NCBI GenBank assembly: GCA_902768805.1
Contig: CACXMX010000009.1
Coordinates: 1-61,508 of the forward strand
Source of the DNA: Oscillospiraceae bacterium
Lineage (GTDB): Bacteria > Bacillota > Clostridia > Oscillospirales > Oscillospiraceae
Direction of reading: 5' to 3'
Length of the DNA: 61,508 nucleotides
Shown: piece after piece, positions 38,182-47,777 of the stretch
How positions within the stretch are numbered: position 1 is the first letter of the stretch
Layout of the letters: each line of letters begins with the position of its first letter
Translations under genes and position numbers: made by a program
The notes under the pieces: model-generated
The model's input: only the letters and a program-made list of their open reading frames with translations
The model's database searches: none
What the model was told of the DNA's origin: nothing

Positions 38182-39765
38182 TTATTCTCCGCTGGCTCCG
38201 TAGTTGGAGAGCACCCGCGCGGAGGGGTCGTTCACATCGCAGCCCTCCCATTCGCGGTTGGGCATCCAGAAATCCGCTATCATTTCCGCCTGTCCGGGAT
38301 AGTATTTCTCAAAGATCTCCCGGTAGAGCAGGCTTTCCTTGGTGAAGGGCCGGGCATAGCCGTACATTCGGCGCTTTTCCTCATATTCCTCGTCGGTATA
38401 AAAGCCCTCGGCATATTCCTTGAGATCGTCTACCATAGAGTGCCCCACCGCGTCGGAGAAGGCGGCTTTCTGCCGCCAGAGGATCTCGTCGGGAAGAAGA
38501 TGATCCCGTTCAAAGGCACGGCGGAGAAGGTACTTGCCCATGCCGTAGGAGTTGACCTTGTATTTCGGGTCGATGCTCATCACGTATTTCACGAATTCCA
38601 GATCTCCGAACGGAACGCGGGCCTCCAGAGAGTTCACACTGATGCAGCGGTCGGCGCGGAGCACGTCGTACATATACAGCTCGTCCACCCGCTTTTTCGC
38701 CTCCTGCTGAAAAGCCTCCGGAGACGGGGCGAAATCGGTGTATTTGTATCCGAAAAGCTCGTCTGAGATTTCTCCGGTGAGAAGCACGCGGATATCCGTA
38801 CGCTCATGGATCGCCTTGCAGCACAGGTACATACCCATGCTGGCGCGGATCGTGGTGATGTCCCAGGTCCCCAGCATGGCGATGACCTCCTCCAGCGAGT
38901 CCAGAACCTGCTGCTTCGTCATATAGACCTCGGTGTGCTCCGCGCCGATGCTCTCGGCCGCGATCCGGGCGTATTTCAGGTCGATGGCGTCCGTGTCCAT
39001 GCCGATGGCAAAGGTGCGCACGTGCTTCCCGAGGATCCGCGCGGAAACGGCGCACACAAGGCTGCTGTCCAGCCCTCCCGAGAGAAGGAACCCCAGCGGG
39101 GCGTCCGCGTCCAGACGCTTGTCGATGCCCAGGATCAGCTTTTCGCGTATCCCGGCGCACAGCTCGTCGATATCCCCGTCGATATATTCGGAGACGTCGG
39201 TCACATCGGCGTAACGGGTGAACGCTCCGCCCTTCCAAAAGCAGCCGGGAGGGAAGGGAAGGATGCGCTCGCACAGTCCCACCAGGTTTTTCGCCTCGCT
39301 GGCGAACACCGTGCTGCCGTCGGACAGCGTTCCGTAGAACAGAGGCCGGATGCCGATGGGGTCGCGGGCGGCGATGAACTCGTCCCTCTCGCCGTCGTAG
39401 ATCACCATGGCGAACTCCGCGTCCAGCTTTTTGAACATGTCCGTTCCGTACCGGCGCCAGAGGGGCAGTATGATCTCGCAGTCCGAGCCGCTTTTGAACT
39501 CATATCCCTCGTCCTCCAGCTCCTTTTTGAGCGGGCGGAACAGGTACAGCTCGCCGTTGCACACGCACATATCCTTATCCAGCCGGAAAGGCTGCATTCC
39601 CTCCTCATGCAGGCCCATGATGGCCAGCCGGTGAAAGCCCAGCCAGCCCTTCCCGGCCTTTTCCACGCGCGTCATATCGGGACCGCGGGATACCGTTCGG
39701 TCAAAGAAGGGCCGGAATTCCTCCGGAGAGATCTTATCGGATGTAAAGCCTATAATAGAACACAC
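38182..39765 (-). CDS. asnB: Asparagine synthase (glutamine-hydrolysing)
   Basis: Makes asparagine from aspartate, glutamine and ATP. Cys2 starts the class II glutaminase (MCSIIGFTSD), with SRGPDMT and CNGELYLF. The synthetase domain has the pyrophosphate loop LLSGGLDSSL and TGEISDELFGY. The 527-residue length fits E. coli AsnB. It sits between purF and gltB with 12- and 40-base gaps. Confidence 0.95.
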   Translation of the reverse strand: MCSIIGFTSDKISPEEFRPFFDRTVSRGPDMTRVEKAGKGWLGFHRLAIMGLHEEGMQPFRLDKDMCVCNGELYLFRPLKKELEDEGYEFKSGSDCEIILPLWRRYGTDMFKKLDAEFAMVIYDGERDEFIAARDPIGIRPLFYGTLSDGSTVFASEAKNLVGLCERILPFPPGCFWKGGAFTRYADVTDVSEYIDGDIDELCAGIREKLILGIDKRLDADAPLGFLLSGGLDSSLVCAVSARILGKHVRTFAIGMDTDAIDLKYARIAAESIGAEHTEVYMTKQQVLDSLEEVIAMLGTWDITTIRASMGMYLCCKAIHERTDIRVLLTGEISDELFGYKYTDFAPSPEAFQQEAKKRVDELYMYDVLRADRCISVNSLEARVPFGDLEFVKYVMSIDPKYKVNSYGMGKYLLRRAFERDHLLPDEILWRQKAAFSDAVGHSMVDDLKEYAEGFYTDEEYEEKRRMYGYARPFTKESLLYREIFEKYYPGQAEMIADFWMPNREWEGCDVNDPSARVLSNYGASGE

Positions 39766-39777
39766 TGTACCGTCCTC

Positions 39778-41226
39778 CTACGAGTGGATCTTGTTTTCGA
39801 ACCGGTCTTTTCTGCCGACGGTCGGGATAGGCGTAGGATACTTTCCCCCGAAACAGGCCGTGCAGAAGCCGGTATCACAGCCGGTAAGCCTGAGCGCGTA
39901 CTCCGTCGGGAGATACCCCAGCGTATCCACGCCGATGATCCGGGCAATCTCCTCAACGCTGTGATGATTGGCGATCAGGTTCTCGGCGCTGTCGATGTCG
40001 GTGCCGTAATAACACGGGGCCACGAACGGCGGCGAGCTGACGCGCATATGGATCTCGGCGGCTCCGGCGCCGCGCAGAAGAGAGATGATATGGCGGCAGG
40101 TGGTGCCCCGGACAATGGAATCGTCGATCAGCACGATCCGTTTACCTTCCACGACGGCCCGGACGGGGTTGAGCTTAACGTTCAGAGCGCTGTCCCGCTC
40201 GTCCTGAGTCGGCGCGATAAAGGTCCGGCCGATATATTTGTTTTTTGTGAACCCTATGGCATAGGGGATGCCCGAGGCCCGGGCATAACCGACAGCCGCG
40301 TCCAGCCCGGAATCCGGCACGCCGAGCACCGCATCCGCGTCGACGGGATGTGTTTTTGCCAGGAACTCGCCGGCTCTCTGACGCGCCAGGCAGACGCTCG
40401 CGCCGTCGATGACCGAATCGGGCCGGGAGAAGTAGATGTACTCAAAAACGCACAGCCGTTTAGGGACGAGCCGGCAGTGAGAGCGATCGGAGCGGATACC
40501 GTTTTTGTCCGCAGTGACAACCTCTCCGGGCTCAATGTCCCGAACAAAGGACGCGCCGACGGCGTCCAAGGCACAGCTCTCCGAGGCAAAAACGACGGAA
40601 CCGTCCTTCATCGCGCCCATACAGAGCGGCCGAAAGCCGTGAGGATCCCGCACGGCGATCAGCTTGGTGGGAGAGGAGATCACCAGGGAGTAGGCGCCTT
40701 CCAGCATGTCCATGGAGGATACGACCGCTTCCTCGATGCTGGAGGATTTAAGACGCGCGCGCACGACGGCGTAGGCGATGATCTCCGAATCCGTCGTGGT
40801 GTGAAAGATCGAACCCTCTTCCTCAAGGGCATTTCGAATGTCCCAGGCATTGGTCAGATTGCCGTTATGCGCCAGTGCCAGCCGGCCTTTGTGATGGTTG
40901 ATGAGCAGAGGCTGCAGATTGCGCTTGCTGTCGGAACCGGTGGTCGCGTAACGCACATGACCCACGGCAATATTGCCTTTTCCCAAATCGGCGAGAGCTG
41001 CGGGGGAAAACACCTCGTTGACAAGGCCCGTATCCCTGCAGGCGGAAAAGACCCCATCGTCGTTGACGACGATGCCCGCGCTCTCCTGCCCGCGGTGCTG
41101 CAGGGCAAACAGCCCGTAATACACCGGCGTCGCCAGGTCTTTTCGTTCGGCGGAAAAAACACCGAAAACACCACACTCTTCACGGATGTGGTGTTTATCG
41201 GGCCGTGCGGGATCAGACCGGGTCAT
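39778..41226 (-). CDS. purF: Amidophosphoribosyltransferase
   Basis: First step of purine synthesis: PRPP plus glutamine to phosphoribosylamine. The glutaminase Cys is in [11 protein letters not shown] after a short propeptide. [12 protein letters not shown] and the phosphoribosyltransferase loop [17 protein letters not shown] are present, as are C-terminal Fe-S-type cysteines ([12 protein letters not shown]). The start is the ATG at 41226, overlapping purC by 14 bp. Length 482 residues. The usual purD/H/L/M/N genes are absent here. Confidence 0.96.
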   Translation of the reverse strand: MTRSDPARPDKHHIREECGVFGVFSAERKDLATPVYYGLFALQHRGQESAGIVVNDDGVFSACRDTGLVNEVFSPAALADLGKGNIAVGHVRYATTGSDSKRNLQPLLINHHKGRLALAHNGNLTNAWDIRNALEEEGSIFHTTTDSEIIAYAVVRARLKSSSIEEAVVSSMDMLEGAYSLVISSPTKLIAVRDPHGFRPLCMGAMKDGSVVFASESCALDAVGASFVRDIEPGEVVTADKNGIRSDRSHCRLVPKRLCVFEYIYFSRPDSVIDGASVCLARQRAGEFLAKTHPVDADAVLGVPDSGLDAAVGYARASGIPYAIGFTKNKYIGRTFIAPTQDERDSALNVKLNPVRAVVEGKRIVLIDDSIVRGTTCRHIISLLRGAGAAEIHMRVSSPPFVAPCYYGTDIDSAENLIANHHSVEEIARIIGVDTLGYLPTEYALRLTGCDTGFCTACFGGKYPTPIPTVGRKDRFENKIHS

Positions 41227-41932
41227 TGGCTTCCAGTCTCCGCATGATCTCACGATATGCTTCCTCAACGCCGCCGAGATCCCGGCGGAATCGGTCCTTA
41301 TCCAATTTTTCTCCCGTTGCGGAATCCCAAAGACGGCAGGTGTCCGGACTGATCTCATCGGCGAGAACGATGGTGCCGTCCGTCAGGCGTCCGAACTCCA
41401 GCTTAAAATCCACCAGCGTCACGCCGCATTTTTGCCAGAACTTTGTCAGCTCATGGTCGATCCGCAGAGCGTACTGCCTGATCAGCGCCAGCTCCGAACG
41501 CGTGGCCAGCCGCAGCGCCATGGCGGCGTCGCCTGTGATCAGCGGATCTCCCAGGGCGTCGTTTTTATAGGAATACTCTACTGTAGGATACTCGAACTCT
41601 ATCCCTTCCCCCACGCCGTACCGCTGAGAAAAAGACCCGGCGGAGATGTTTCGGACGATCACTTCCAGAGGAATGATCTCTACCTGCCTTACCAGTGTTT
41701 CCCGGTCCGAGAGTTCCCGTACCAGATGTGTGGGAATGCCGGCGTTTTCCAGCATCCGCATCAGCCGATTGCTCATTTTGTTGTTGATCACGCCCTTGCC
41801 GGCGATGGTGCCGCGCTTGACGCCGTTGAACGCCGTGGCGTCGTCCTTATAGCTGACGATGAGCAGTTCCGGATCGTCGGTGGCATAGACCTTTTTGGCC
41901 TTTCCCTCATAGAGCAGCTGCTGTTTTTCCAT
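41213..41932 (-). CDS. purC: SAICAR synthetase
   Basis: Joins CAIR with aspartate in purine synthesis. Its product is the substrate of PurB in the same cluster. The 239 residues have the typical start [18 protein letters not shown] and the late motif [11 protein letters not shown]. Of two in-frame ATGs I choose 41932, six bases after AAGGAG, because the other at 41938 touches the ribosome site. Confidence 0.96.
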   Translation of the reverse strand: MEKQQLLYEGKAKKVYATDDPELLIVSYKDDATAFNGVKRGTIAGKGVINNKMSNRLMRMLENAGIPTHLVRELSDRETLVRQVEIIPLEVIVRNISAGSFSQRYGVGEGIEFEYPTVEYSYKNDALGDPLITGDAAMALRLATRSELALIRQYALRIDHELTKFWQKCGVTLVDFKLEFGRLTDGTIVLADEISPDTCRLWDSATGEKLDKDRFRRDLGGVEEAYREIMRRLEANDPV

Positions 41933-41950
41933 ATACATCTCCTTAACGGA

Positions 41951-43675
41951 TCACTCCACATCCTGAAGAGCGTCGTAGCCCTCTTCACCGGTGCGGACCT
42001 TGACCACGTTCTCCACGTCATAGACGAAGATTTTGCCGTCGCCGATATGGCCGGTATAGAGCACCTTCTTGGCCGTCTCGATGACGTCCCGCACGGGAAT
42101 GGCGCTGACCACGATATCTACCTGGACTTTGGGCCTGAGGTCCGTTTCCACGGCGACGCCGCGGTAATACTCCGTATGGCCCTTCTGCATGCCGTAACCC
42201 ATCACGTGGGACACCGTCATGCCGGTGATGCCCAGCCTGCTCATCGCATCCTTGAGAGCGTAGAGCTTTTCCTCCTTGAAGACGATCTCCACTTTTGTGT
42301 ACTTGTGCCCGTCCGGCCTGAAAGCGGCTTCCCGTACCACGGGAACGGCCTCCGCCGGCGCCGCGGTCCCCGTGACCACCACAGGCACGGAGCCGGTGCC
42401 GTATTCCGCGTATTTGTCCACGGCGGGAGCGAAATCCGCGTAGGCGCTGGGCAGACCGTGTTCGCTGGAATCGAGGCCCGCCAGCTCATCCGCGGGCTCG
42501 GCGCGAAGAAAGTCCAGCTTTTTCAGAAGGAGGAAAAAGAGGGTCATCGTCACGCACGCCCAGCCGGCCACGGAGACGAAACCGAGGAACTGGATCCCCA
42601 GCAGCCGGAAGGAACCGGTGTACGCGAGCCCGCTCAGGCCGGCGGGCGCGTCGGGGTTGGCAAGAAGGCCCACCGCCAGCGTTCCCCAGATCCCGTTGGC
42701 ACAGTGAACGCCCACGGCGCCGACCGGATCGTCGATGTGGAAGCGCAGGTCCAGCGTTTCCACGACCGCTACCACGAGAATCCCCGACACAAGCCCAACG
42801 ACCGTCGCTCCGATCGCGTCCAGCGCGTCACATCCGGCGGTGATGCCCACCAGCCCGGCCAGCGATGCGTTCAGACACATGGACACATCGGGCTTTCCGT
42901 TCTTGATCCAGGTATAGATCATGGTGGTGCATGTCGCCACAGAGGGGGCGATCGTCGTGGTGAGGAAGATCGCCGAGAGTTCCGAGGGCGTCGTCGCGGC
43001 AGCTCCGTTGAAGCCGTACCAGCCGAGCCAGAGAATGAACACGCCCAAAGCGCCCAGTGGGATCGAGTGGCCCGGAATGGCGTTGACCTTGACGACTTTT
43101 CCTCCGGTATCCCGTACGTATTTGCCGATCCGGGGGCCGAGCACGGCCGCGCCGATCAGAGCGGCGATGCCGCCGACCATATGGATGGCGCAGGAACCGG
43201 CGTAGTCGTGGAAGCCTATGCGGCTCAGCCAGCCGCCGCCCCAGATCCAGTGGGCTTCAATGGGATAGATCAGCAGGCTGATCACCCCGGAATAGACGCA
43301 GTATGCGGCGAATTTCGTACGTTCCGCCATGGCGCCGGAGACGATCGTGGCGGTCGTCGCACAGAACACAAGATTGAAAACAAAATAACTCGAATCGGTG
43401 AACCCCTCCGAGGGAGAGGCGATGAATTCCCTGAACCGGGTGAACAGCGCCAGATTCGGTTTTCCGATCAGACCGAAAAAAGTGTCCTCGCCCATCAGCA
43501 GCGAATATCCCAGCAGGGAGAACACCACTGTGCCGATGCAGAAATCCATCAGGTTCTTCATGATGATGTTGCCCGCGTTTTTGGCCCGGGTAAAACCGGT
43601 CTCCACCATGGCAAAGCCGGCCTGCATCCAGAACACAAGGGCGGCACCTATCAGAAACCAGAACTCGACAGACAT
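41951..43675 (-). CDS. Ammonium transporter fused to a PII signalling domain
   Basis: Residues 1 to about 410 are a complete Amt channel of about eleven membrane segments (MQAGFAMVETGFTRAKNAGN; HMVGGIAALIGAAVLG). After a linker rich in Pro, Ala and Val comes a full PII/GlnK domain, about 460-574, with the T-loop GYGMQKGHTEYYRG and the ATP/2-oxoglutarate signature TGHIGDGKIFV. Normally amt and glnK are separate genes whose products bind. Here the gate is covalently attached. The ATG at 43675 follows AAGGAGGGG. Length 574 residues. Confidence 0.94.
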   Translation of the reverse strand: MSVEFWFLIGAALVFWMQAGFAMVETGFTRAKNAGNIIMKNLMDFCIGTVVFSLLGYSLLMGEDTFFGLIGKPNLALFTRFREFIASPSEGFTDSSYFVFNLVFCATTATIVSGAMAERTKFAAYCVYSGVISLLIYPIEAHWIWGGGWLSRIGFHDYAGSCAIHMVGGIAALIGAAVLGPRIGKYVRDTGGKVVKVNAIPGHSIPLGALGVFILWLGWYGFNGAAATTPSELSAIFLTTTIAPSVATCTTMIYTWIKNGKPDVSMCLNASLAGLVGITAGCDALDAIGATVVGLVSGILVVAVVETLDLRFHIDDPVGAVGVHCANGIWGTLAVGLLANPDAPAGLSGLAYTGSFRLLGIQFLGFVSVAGWACVTMTLFFLLLKKLDFLRAEPADELAGLDSSEHGLPSAYADFAPAVDKYAEYGTGSVPVVVTGTAAPAEAVPVVREAAFRPDGHKYTKVEIVFKEEKLYALKDAMSRLGITGMTVSHVMGYGMQKGHTEYYRGVAVETDLRPKVQVDIVVSAIPVRDVIETAKKVLYTGHIGDGKIFVYDVENVVKVRTGEEGYDALQDVE

Positions 43676-43687
43676 ATGATCCCCTCC

Positions 43688-43716
43688 TTGACTAAACTGA
43701 GCGCGTTTGGTAAAGT
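43688..43716 (+). promoter_or_regulatory. Possible plus-strand promoter between amt and glnN
   Basis: TTGACT (43688-43693), 17-bp spacer, TAAAGT (43711-43716). It points away from the amt start and toward the terminator at 43760-43803, and could make a short RNA. The -10 box is weak. Confidence 0.3.
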
Positions 43717-43721
43717 GGAGG

Positions 43722-43803
43722 GCGGAAGCGGTCGGCATCTGCCCTCCGTATTCTGCTTTGGATAGCCGGTACTTTTGCAGGGTGACGGCTATCCTTTTTT
43801 ATT
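43722..43803 (+). ncRNA. Candidate small RNA of about 80 nt
   Basis: Bounded by the possible promoter at 43688-43716 and a good plus-strand terminator. Upstream sequence can fold as GGAGGGC (43717-43723) with GCCCTCC (43741-43747), though only part of the left arm would be in the RNA. No reading frame is seen. It lies opposite the amt leader and the glnN 3' flank. Confidence 0.25.
43760..43803 (+). terminator. Plus-strand terminator between amt and glnN
   Basis: GGATAGCCG (43760-43768) pairs with CGGCTATCC (43786-43794), with further inner pairing, and TTTTTTATTT follows on the plus strand. On the minus strand, where all flanking genes lie, no T tract follows, so the direction is opposite to the genes. 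Confidence 0.7.
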
Positions 43804-43809
43804 TCCGTA

Positions 43810-45900
43810 TCACACTCCGAAGAGCAGGTCTCCGTAGGTGGGGAAGGGCCAGTACTCCGCCGCGGTCAGCGTCTCCGCCTCGTCGCAGCCGGAACGGAGC
43901 TCCGCCATTTTGGAAATGATCTCGTCGCGGGTGAAATCCGCGGCGGCCACATAATCCTCCATGCCGTCGAGCGTTTTCACTGCGCCGTCCAGCACGGAGA
44001 CCGCCTCGTCGATACGGTCCGCCAGACCGGAGAGACGGCCGGCCAGCCGGGACTCATAGCCGAAGGAGATGCCCGAGCCGATCGCCTTTTTCCTCTCGAT
44101 GGAGTCCGTCAGGGCGCTGCAGTAGGCCATGATCGCCGGAAGAATGTCTTTGCGCGCCATATCCACCATGGTCAGCGCTTCGATGCGCACGGTGCGTACA
44201 TAGTTCTCCAGCTGGATCTCGTAACGGGAGCGGAGCTCGCTTTCGGTGTATACCTTGTGCTCGGTCAGCATCCGGATGTTTTTCTCCTCCAGCAGGGGCC
44301 GAAGAGCGTCGGGCGTGGTGCGGAGGTTCAGAAGGCCTCTCTTTTCCGTGGCCTCGGCGATCCAGGCGTCGTCGTAGCCGTTGCCGTTGAATATGATGCG
44401 CTTGTGGGCTTTGATGGTATCCCGGATCAGGTCGTGGAGGCAGCGGTCAAAGTCTTCCGCGCTCTCCAGCGCGTCGGCAAACTGCCGCAGGGACTCCGCC
44501 ACGGCGGCGTTGATCATCACGTTGGCGCAGGCGATAGAGTTGCTCGAGCCCACCATGCGGAACTCGAACTTGTTGCCTGTGAAGGCGAAGGGGGAGGTGC
44601 GGTTGCGGTCGGTGGTGTCCCGGTTGAAACGGGGCAGAACGTCGGCCCCCAGCCGGATGCGCATTTTCTCCACTCCGGCGTAAGGCGTGTCGTTCTCGAT
44701 GGCCTCAAGCACCGCGTTGAGCTCGTCGCCCAGGAACATGGAGATCACGGCGGGAGGAGCTTCGTTGGCGCCCAGACGGTGGTCGTTGCCCGCGGTCGCC
44801 ACGCTCATGCGCAGCAGGCCCTGATAGTCGTCCACCGCCTGGATCACGGCGGCCAGGAACAGAAGGAATTGAGCGTTCTCGTAAGGGGTATCTCCGGGAG
44901 ACAGCAGGTTCACGCCCGTGTTGGTGGCCATGGACCAGTTGTTGTGCTTGCCCGAGCCGTTGACGCCGGCAAAGGGCTTTTCGTGCAGCAGACAGGCCAG
45001 GCCATGCTTCCTCGCCACCTTTTTCATGATCTCCATGGTAAGCTGGTTGTGATCGGTGGCTACGTTGGTGGTGGTGTAAATGGGGGCCAGCTCATGCTGG
45101 GCCGGAGCGACCTCGTTGTGCTCAGTCTTGGCCAGGATCCCCAGCTTCCACAGCTCCTCGTTCAGATCCTCCATATAGGCCTGGACCCGGGGCTTGATGG
45201 CGCCGAAATAGTGGTCGTCCAGCTCCTGCCCCTTGGGAGGCATGGCGCCGAACAGAGTCCGGCCGGTATATACAAGGTCCTTGCGTTTGAGGTACATCTC
45301 CCGATCCACCAGGAAATATTCCTGTTCCGGTCCCACGCTGGTAACGACGCGCTTGACATCCTTGCTGCCGAACAGGCGAAGGATCCGCATGGCCTGGGTG
45401 TTGAGCGCTTCCATGGAACGCAGCAAAGGCGTCTTTTTATCCAGCGCTTCTCCGCCGTAGGAGCAGAAGGCCGTGGGGATGCAGAGCGTGTTTTCCTTTA
45501 TGAAGGCATAACTGGTGGGGTCCCAGGCAGTGTAGCCCCGGGCCTCAAAGGTGGCCCGCAGGCCGCCCGAGGGGAAGCTGGAGGCGTCCGGCTCACCCTG
45601 GATCAGCTCTTTCCCGGAAAACTCCATGATCACGCCCCCATTGGGAGCCGGACTGATGAATCCGTCGTGCTTTTCCGCCGTGATGCCCGTCATGGGCTGG
45701 AACCAGTGAGTAAAGTGGGTGGCTCCGTTTTCCACGGCCCAGGCACACATGGCCTGCGCTACGGCGTTGGCAACGGAAAGATCCAGTTTTTTTCCGTTGT
45801 CAATGGTCTCCTTCAGGGAAGCGTAGACCTTCGCGCTCAGTCTGGCGCGCATCTGGCGGTCGTCAAAGACCTTGCAGCCAAAGAATTCGGGTACTGTCAT
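43810..45900 (-). CDS. glnN: Glutamine synthetase type III
   Basis: ATP-dependent glutamine synthesis from glutamate and ammonia. The 696-residue length is that of GSIII (GlnN), a class common in Bacteroidetes, cyanobacteria and Clostridia. Seen are [35 protein letters not shown], the ammonium/glutamate region [13 protein letters not shown] and [18 protein letters not shown] precedes the ATG. Transcription starts at 46003-46031 and passes the attenuator at 45942-45993. First gene of the leftward nitrogen cluster, divergent from guaA-glnA. Confidence 0.96.
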   Translation of the reverse strand: MTVPEFFGCKVFDDRQMRARLSAKVYASLKETIDNGKKLDLSVANAVAQAMCAWAVENGATHFTHWFQPMTGITAEKHDGFISPAPNGGVIMEFSGKELIQGEPDASSFPSGGLRATFEARGYTAWDPTSYAFIKENTLCIPTAFCSYGGEALDKKTPLLRSMEALNTQAMRILRLFGSKDVKRVVTSVGPEQEYFLVDREMYLKRKDLVYTGRTLFGAMPPKGQELDDHYFGAIKPRVQAYMEDLNEELWKLGILAKTEHNEVAPAQHELAPIYTTTNVATDHNQLTMEIMKKVARKHGLACLLHEKPFAGVNGSGKHNNWSMATNTGVNLLSPGDTPYENAQFLLFLAAVIQAVDDYQGLLRMSVATAGNDHRLGANEAPPAVISMFLGDELNAVLEAIENDTPYAGVEKMRIRLGADVLPRFNRDTTDRNRTSPFAFTGNKFEFRMVGSSNSIACANVMINAAVAESLRQFADALESAEDFDRCLHDLIRDTIKAHKRIIFNGNGYDDAWIAEATEKRGLLNLRTTPDALRPLLEEKNIRMLTEHKVYTESELRSRYEIQLENYVRTVRIEALTMVDMARKDILPAIMAYCSALTDSIERKKAIGSGISFGYESRLAGRLSGLADRIDEAVSVLDGAVKTLDGMEDYVAAADFTRDEIISKMAELRSGCDEAETLTAAEYWPFPTYGDLLFGV

Positions 45901-45941
45901 TTCTGTCCTCTCCTTTTCCGGGATGATATGGGCGGATAAAC

Positions 45942-45993
45942 AAAAAAGAGAGATGAAGGCGCGCAGTCAGACTGCGAGACGCCTTTGTCTCTC
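45942..45993 (-). promoter_or_regulatory. Leader attenuator of glnN with ANTAR-type hexaloop
   Basis: On the minus strand the leader folds as a terminator: GAGAGA, AAGGCG and CGCAGT pair with ACTGCG, CGCCTT and TCTCTC, then TTTTTT (plus 45942-45947). The 5' arm can instead form GAGAC-AAAGGC-GTCTC (plus 45976-45991), a five-pair stem with a six-base loop carrying A at 1 and G at 4. That loop fits the known ANTAR recognition rule, and forming it breaks the terminator. The usual second hexaloop is not evident. Confidence 0.7.
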
Positions 45994-46002
45994 AATGGGC
46001 AC

Positions 46003-46031
46003 ATGATACGCCCGGAAATGAAGGAAGTCAA
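46003..46031 (-). promoter_or_regulatory. Promoter of glnN
   Basis: Minus strand: TTGACT (plus 46026-46031), 17-bp spacer, TATCAT (plus 46003-46008). The RNA would begin near 45996, directly before the attenuator. CAATTGTCAAATTG (plus 46029-46042), an inverted repeat, overlaps the -35 box and may be an operator. Confidence 0.7.
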
Positions 46032-46089
46032 TTGTCAAATTGCAAAAAAACTGCTTTCTATCGGGCCATAAATTTGGAATCCGCCGGAA

Positions 46090-46118
46090 TTGACAGCAGA
46101 ATTGCATTATTGTATTTT
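46090..46118 (+). promoter_or_regulatory. Promoter of guaA
   Basis: Perfect TTGACA (46090-46095), 17-bp spacer, TATTTT (46113-46118). The leader of about 70 nt has a G-rich stretch (46135-46153) and a T7 run (46174-46180) just before the ribosome site, but no convincing terminator stem or purine riboswitch. Confidence 0.7.
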
Positions 46119-46196
46119 TTAAATGTAAGAACAATGGGGTTCCGGGAGGGGGGCATCATACTCTCTGCGGGGCTTTTTTTATTTGGAGGATCGGTT

Positions 46197-47735
46197 ATGG
46201 AGCAGCGTGTTCTGATCCTTGATTTCGGCGGGCAGTACGATCAGTTGATCGCAAGGCGCGTCCGGGAACACGGCGTTTACTGTGAGGTCTGGCCGTGCAC
46301 GGCGGATATTGAGTCCATCCGCGCGTTCCATCCCATCGGGCTTATCTTTACCGGCGGCCCGGGCAGCGTTTACGCTCCCGACGCCCCCGACGCGGATAAG
46401 GGCGTGTTTTCGCTGGGGATCCCGGTTTTGGGCATCTGCTACGGATGCCAGCTGATGGCGCACCGGCTGGGCGGCCTGGTGACTCCGGCTCAGAGCGACA
46501 CGGCCCGGGAGTACGGGAAAACGGAGACCCGGTTTGACACGGCATGCGCGCTGTTCCGGGGCTTGCCCGAAGACAGTGTGACCTGGATGAGTCACGGCGA
46601 CTATATGGCGAAGGTCCCGGACGGCTTTCGCGTTATCGCGCGGAGCGATGCCTGCCCCAACGCCGCCATCGCGGATGAAAAAAGGCGGTTTTACGGCGTG
46701 CAGTTCCATCCCGAGGTCGATCACACAGAATACGGGAAGGAGATGCTGCGCAATTTCCTTTTTGACGTGTGCGGCGCCTCGGGCGACTGGACCATGGAGA
46801 ACTTCCGTGCCCGGGCCGTACGGGAGCTCCGGGAGAAGATCGGCGAGGGAAGGGTCCTGCTGGCTCTGTCCGGCGGAGTGGACTCCTCCGTGTGCGCCGC
46901 GCTTCTTTCCGAAGCGGTGGGCCGCCGGCTCACCTGTGTCTTTGTCGATCACGGCCTGCTGCGCCTGAACGAGGGCGACGAGGTCGAGGCCGCGTTTTCC
47001 GAACGGGAACTGAACTTCCTGCGCGTGGACGCCGCGAGCCGATTCCTGCGCCGGCTCAGCGGAGTGGAGGAGCCGGAGCGGAAGCGCAAGATCATCGGGG
47101 AGGAATTCATCCGCGTCTTTGAAGAGGAAAGCCGAAAACTCGGTACGGTGGATTATCTGGCCCAGGGAACGATCTATCCGGACGTCATCGAGTCCGGCGC
47201 GGGAAACGCGGCGGTGATCAAAAGCCATCACAACGTGGGCGGACTGCCGGATCACGTGAGCTTCAGAGAGATCATCGAGCCGCTGCGTCTGCTCTTTAAG
47301 GACGAGGTGCGGCAGCTGGGGAGGGAACTCGGCCTGACGGAGTCCATGGTGAGCCGTCAGCCGTTTCCCGGCCCCGGCCTGGCGATCCGGGTGATCGGCG
47401 AGGTGACGGAGGAAAAACTGGCCACACTGCGCAGCGCGGACGCGATCTTCCGCGAAGAGATGGCGCGCTGCGGCCTGACCCATGCCGCCGATCAGTATTT
47501 TGCCGTGCTGACCAACATGAGGTCCGTAGGCGTTATGGGGGACGGGCGGAGTTACGATCATGCCGTGGCCCTGAGAGCCGTAGCGACCAAGGACTTCATG
47601 ACCGCCGACTGGGTACGTCTGCCCTACGATCTTCTTGACCGGGTTTCCGTGCGGATCGTCAATGAGGTGCCGGGCGTCAACCGCGTGCTTTACGACATAA
47701 CGTCCAAGCCCCCGTCCACGGTGGAATACGAATGA
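46197..47735 (+). CDS. guaA: GMP synthase (glutamine-hydrolysing)
   Basis: Converts XMP to GMP with glutamine and ATP. The N-terminal class I glutaminase has Cys in [15 protein letters not shown]. The ATP-pyrophosphatase loop [10 protein letters not shown] and the dimerisation domain ending in KPPSTVEYE follow. Length 512 residues. The start is the ATG at 46197, seven bases after GGAGG; frames reaching further upstream lack a ribosome site. It leads the rightward unit guaA-glnA-ANTAR. Confidence 0.97.
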   Translation: MEQRVLILDFGGQYDQLIARRVREHGVYCEVWPCTADIESIRAFHPIGLIFTGGPGSVYAPDAPDADKGVFSLGIPVLGICYGCQLMAHRLGGLVTPAQSDTAREYGKTETRFDTACALFRGLPEDSVTWMSHGDYMAKVPDGFRVIARSDACPNAAIADEKRRFYGVQFHPEVDHTEYGKEMLRNFLFDVCGASGDWTMENFRARAVRELREKIGEGRVLLALSGGVDSSVCAALLSEAVGRRLTCVFVDHGLLRLNEGDEVEAAFSERELNFLRVDAASRFLRRLSGVEEPERKRKIIGEEFIRVFEEESRKLGTVDYLAQGTIYPDVIESGAGNAAVIKSHHNVGGLPDHVSFREIIEPLRLLFKDEVRQLGRELGLTESMVSRQPFPGPGLAIRVIGEVTEEKLATLRSADAIFREEMARCGLTHAADQYFAVLTNMRSVGVMGDGRSYDHAVALRAVATKDFMTADWVRLPYDLLDRVSVRIVNEVPGVNRVLYDITSKPPSTVEYE

Positions 47736-47777
47736 CCGCCTGCGGTAAATGATATGGTAATTGAGGTGGGAAGAGTG

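Noticed and set aside
46135..46153. G-quadruplex in the guaA leader
   Set aside because: The G tracts do not give four separated runs of three, so only a weak two-tier fold is possible.
46119..46196. Purine riboswitch or terminator-attenuator before guaA
   Set aside because: There is a G-rich stretch and a T7 run, but no purine aptamer core and no stem able to pair with the sequence before the T run.
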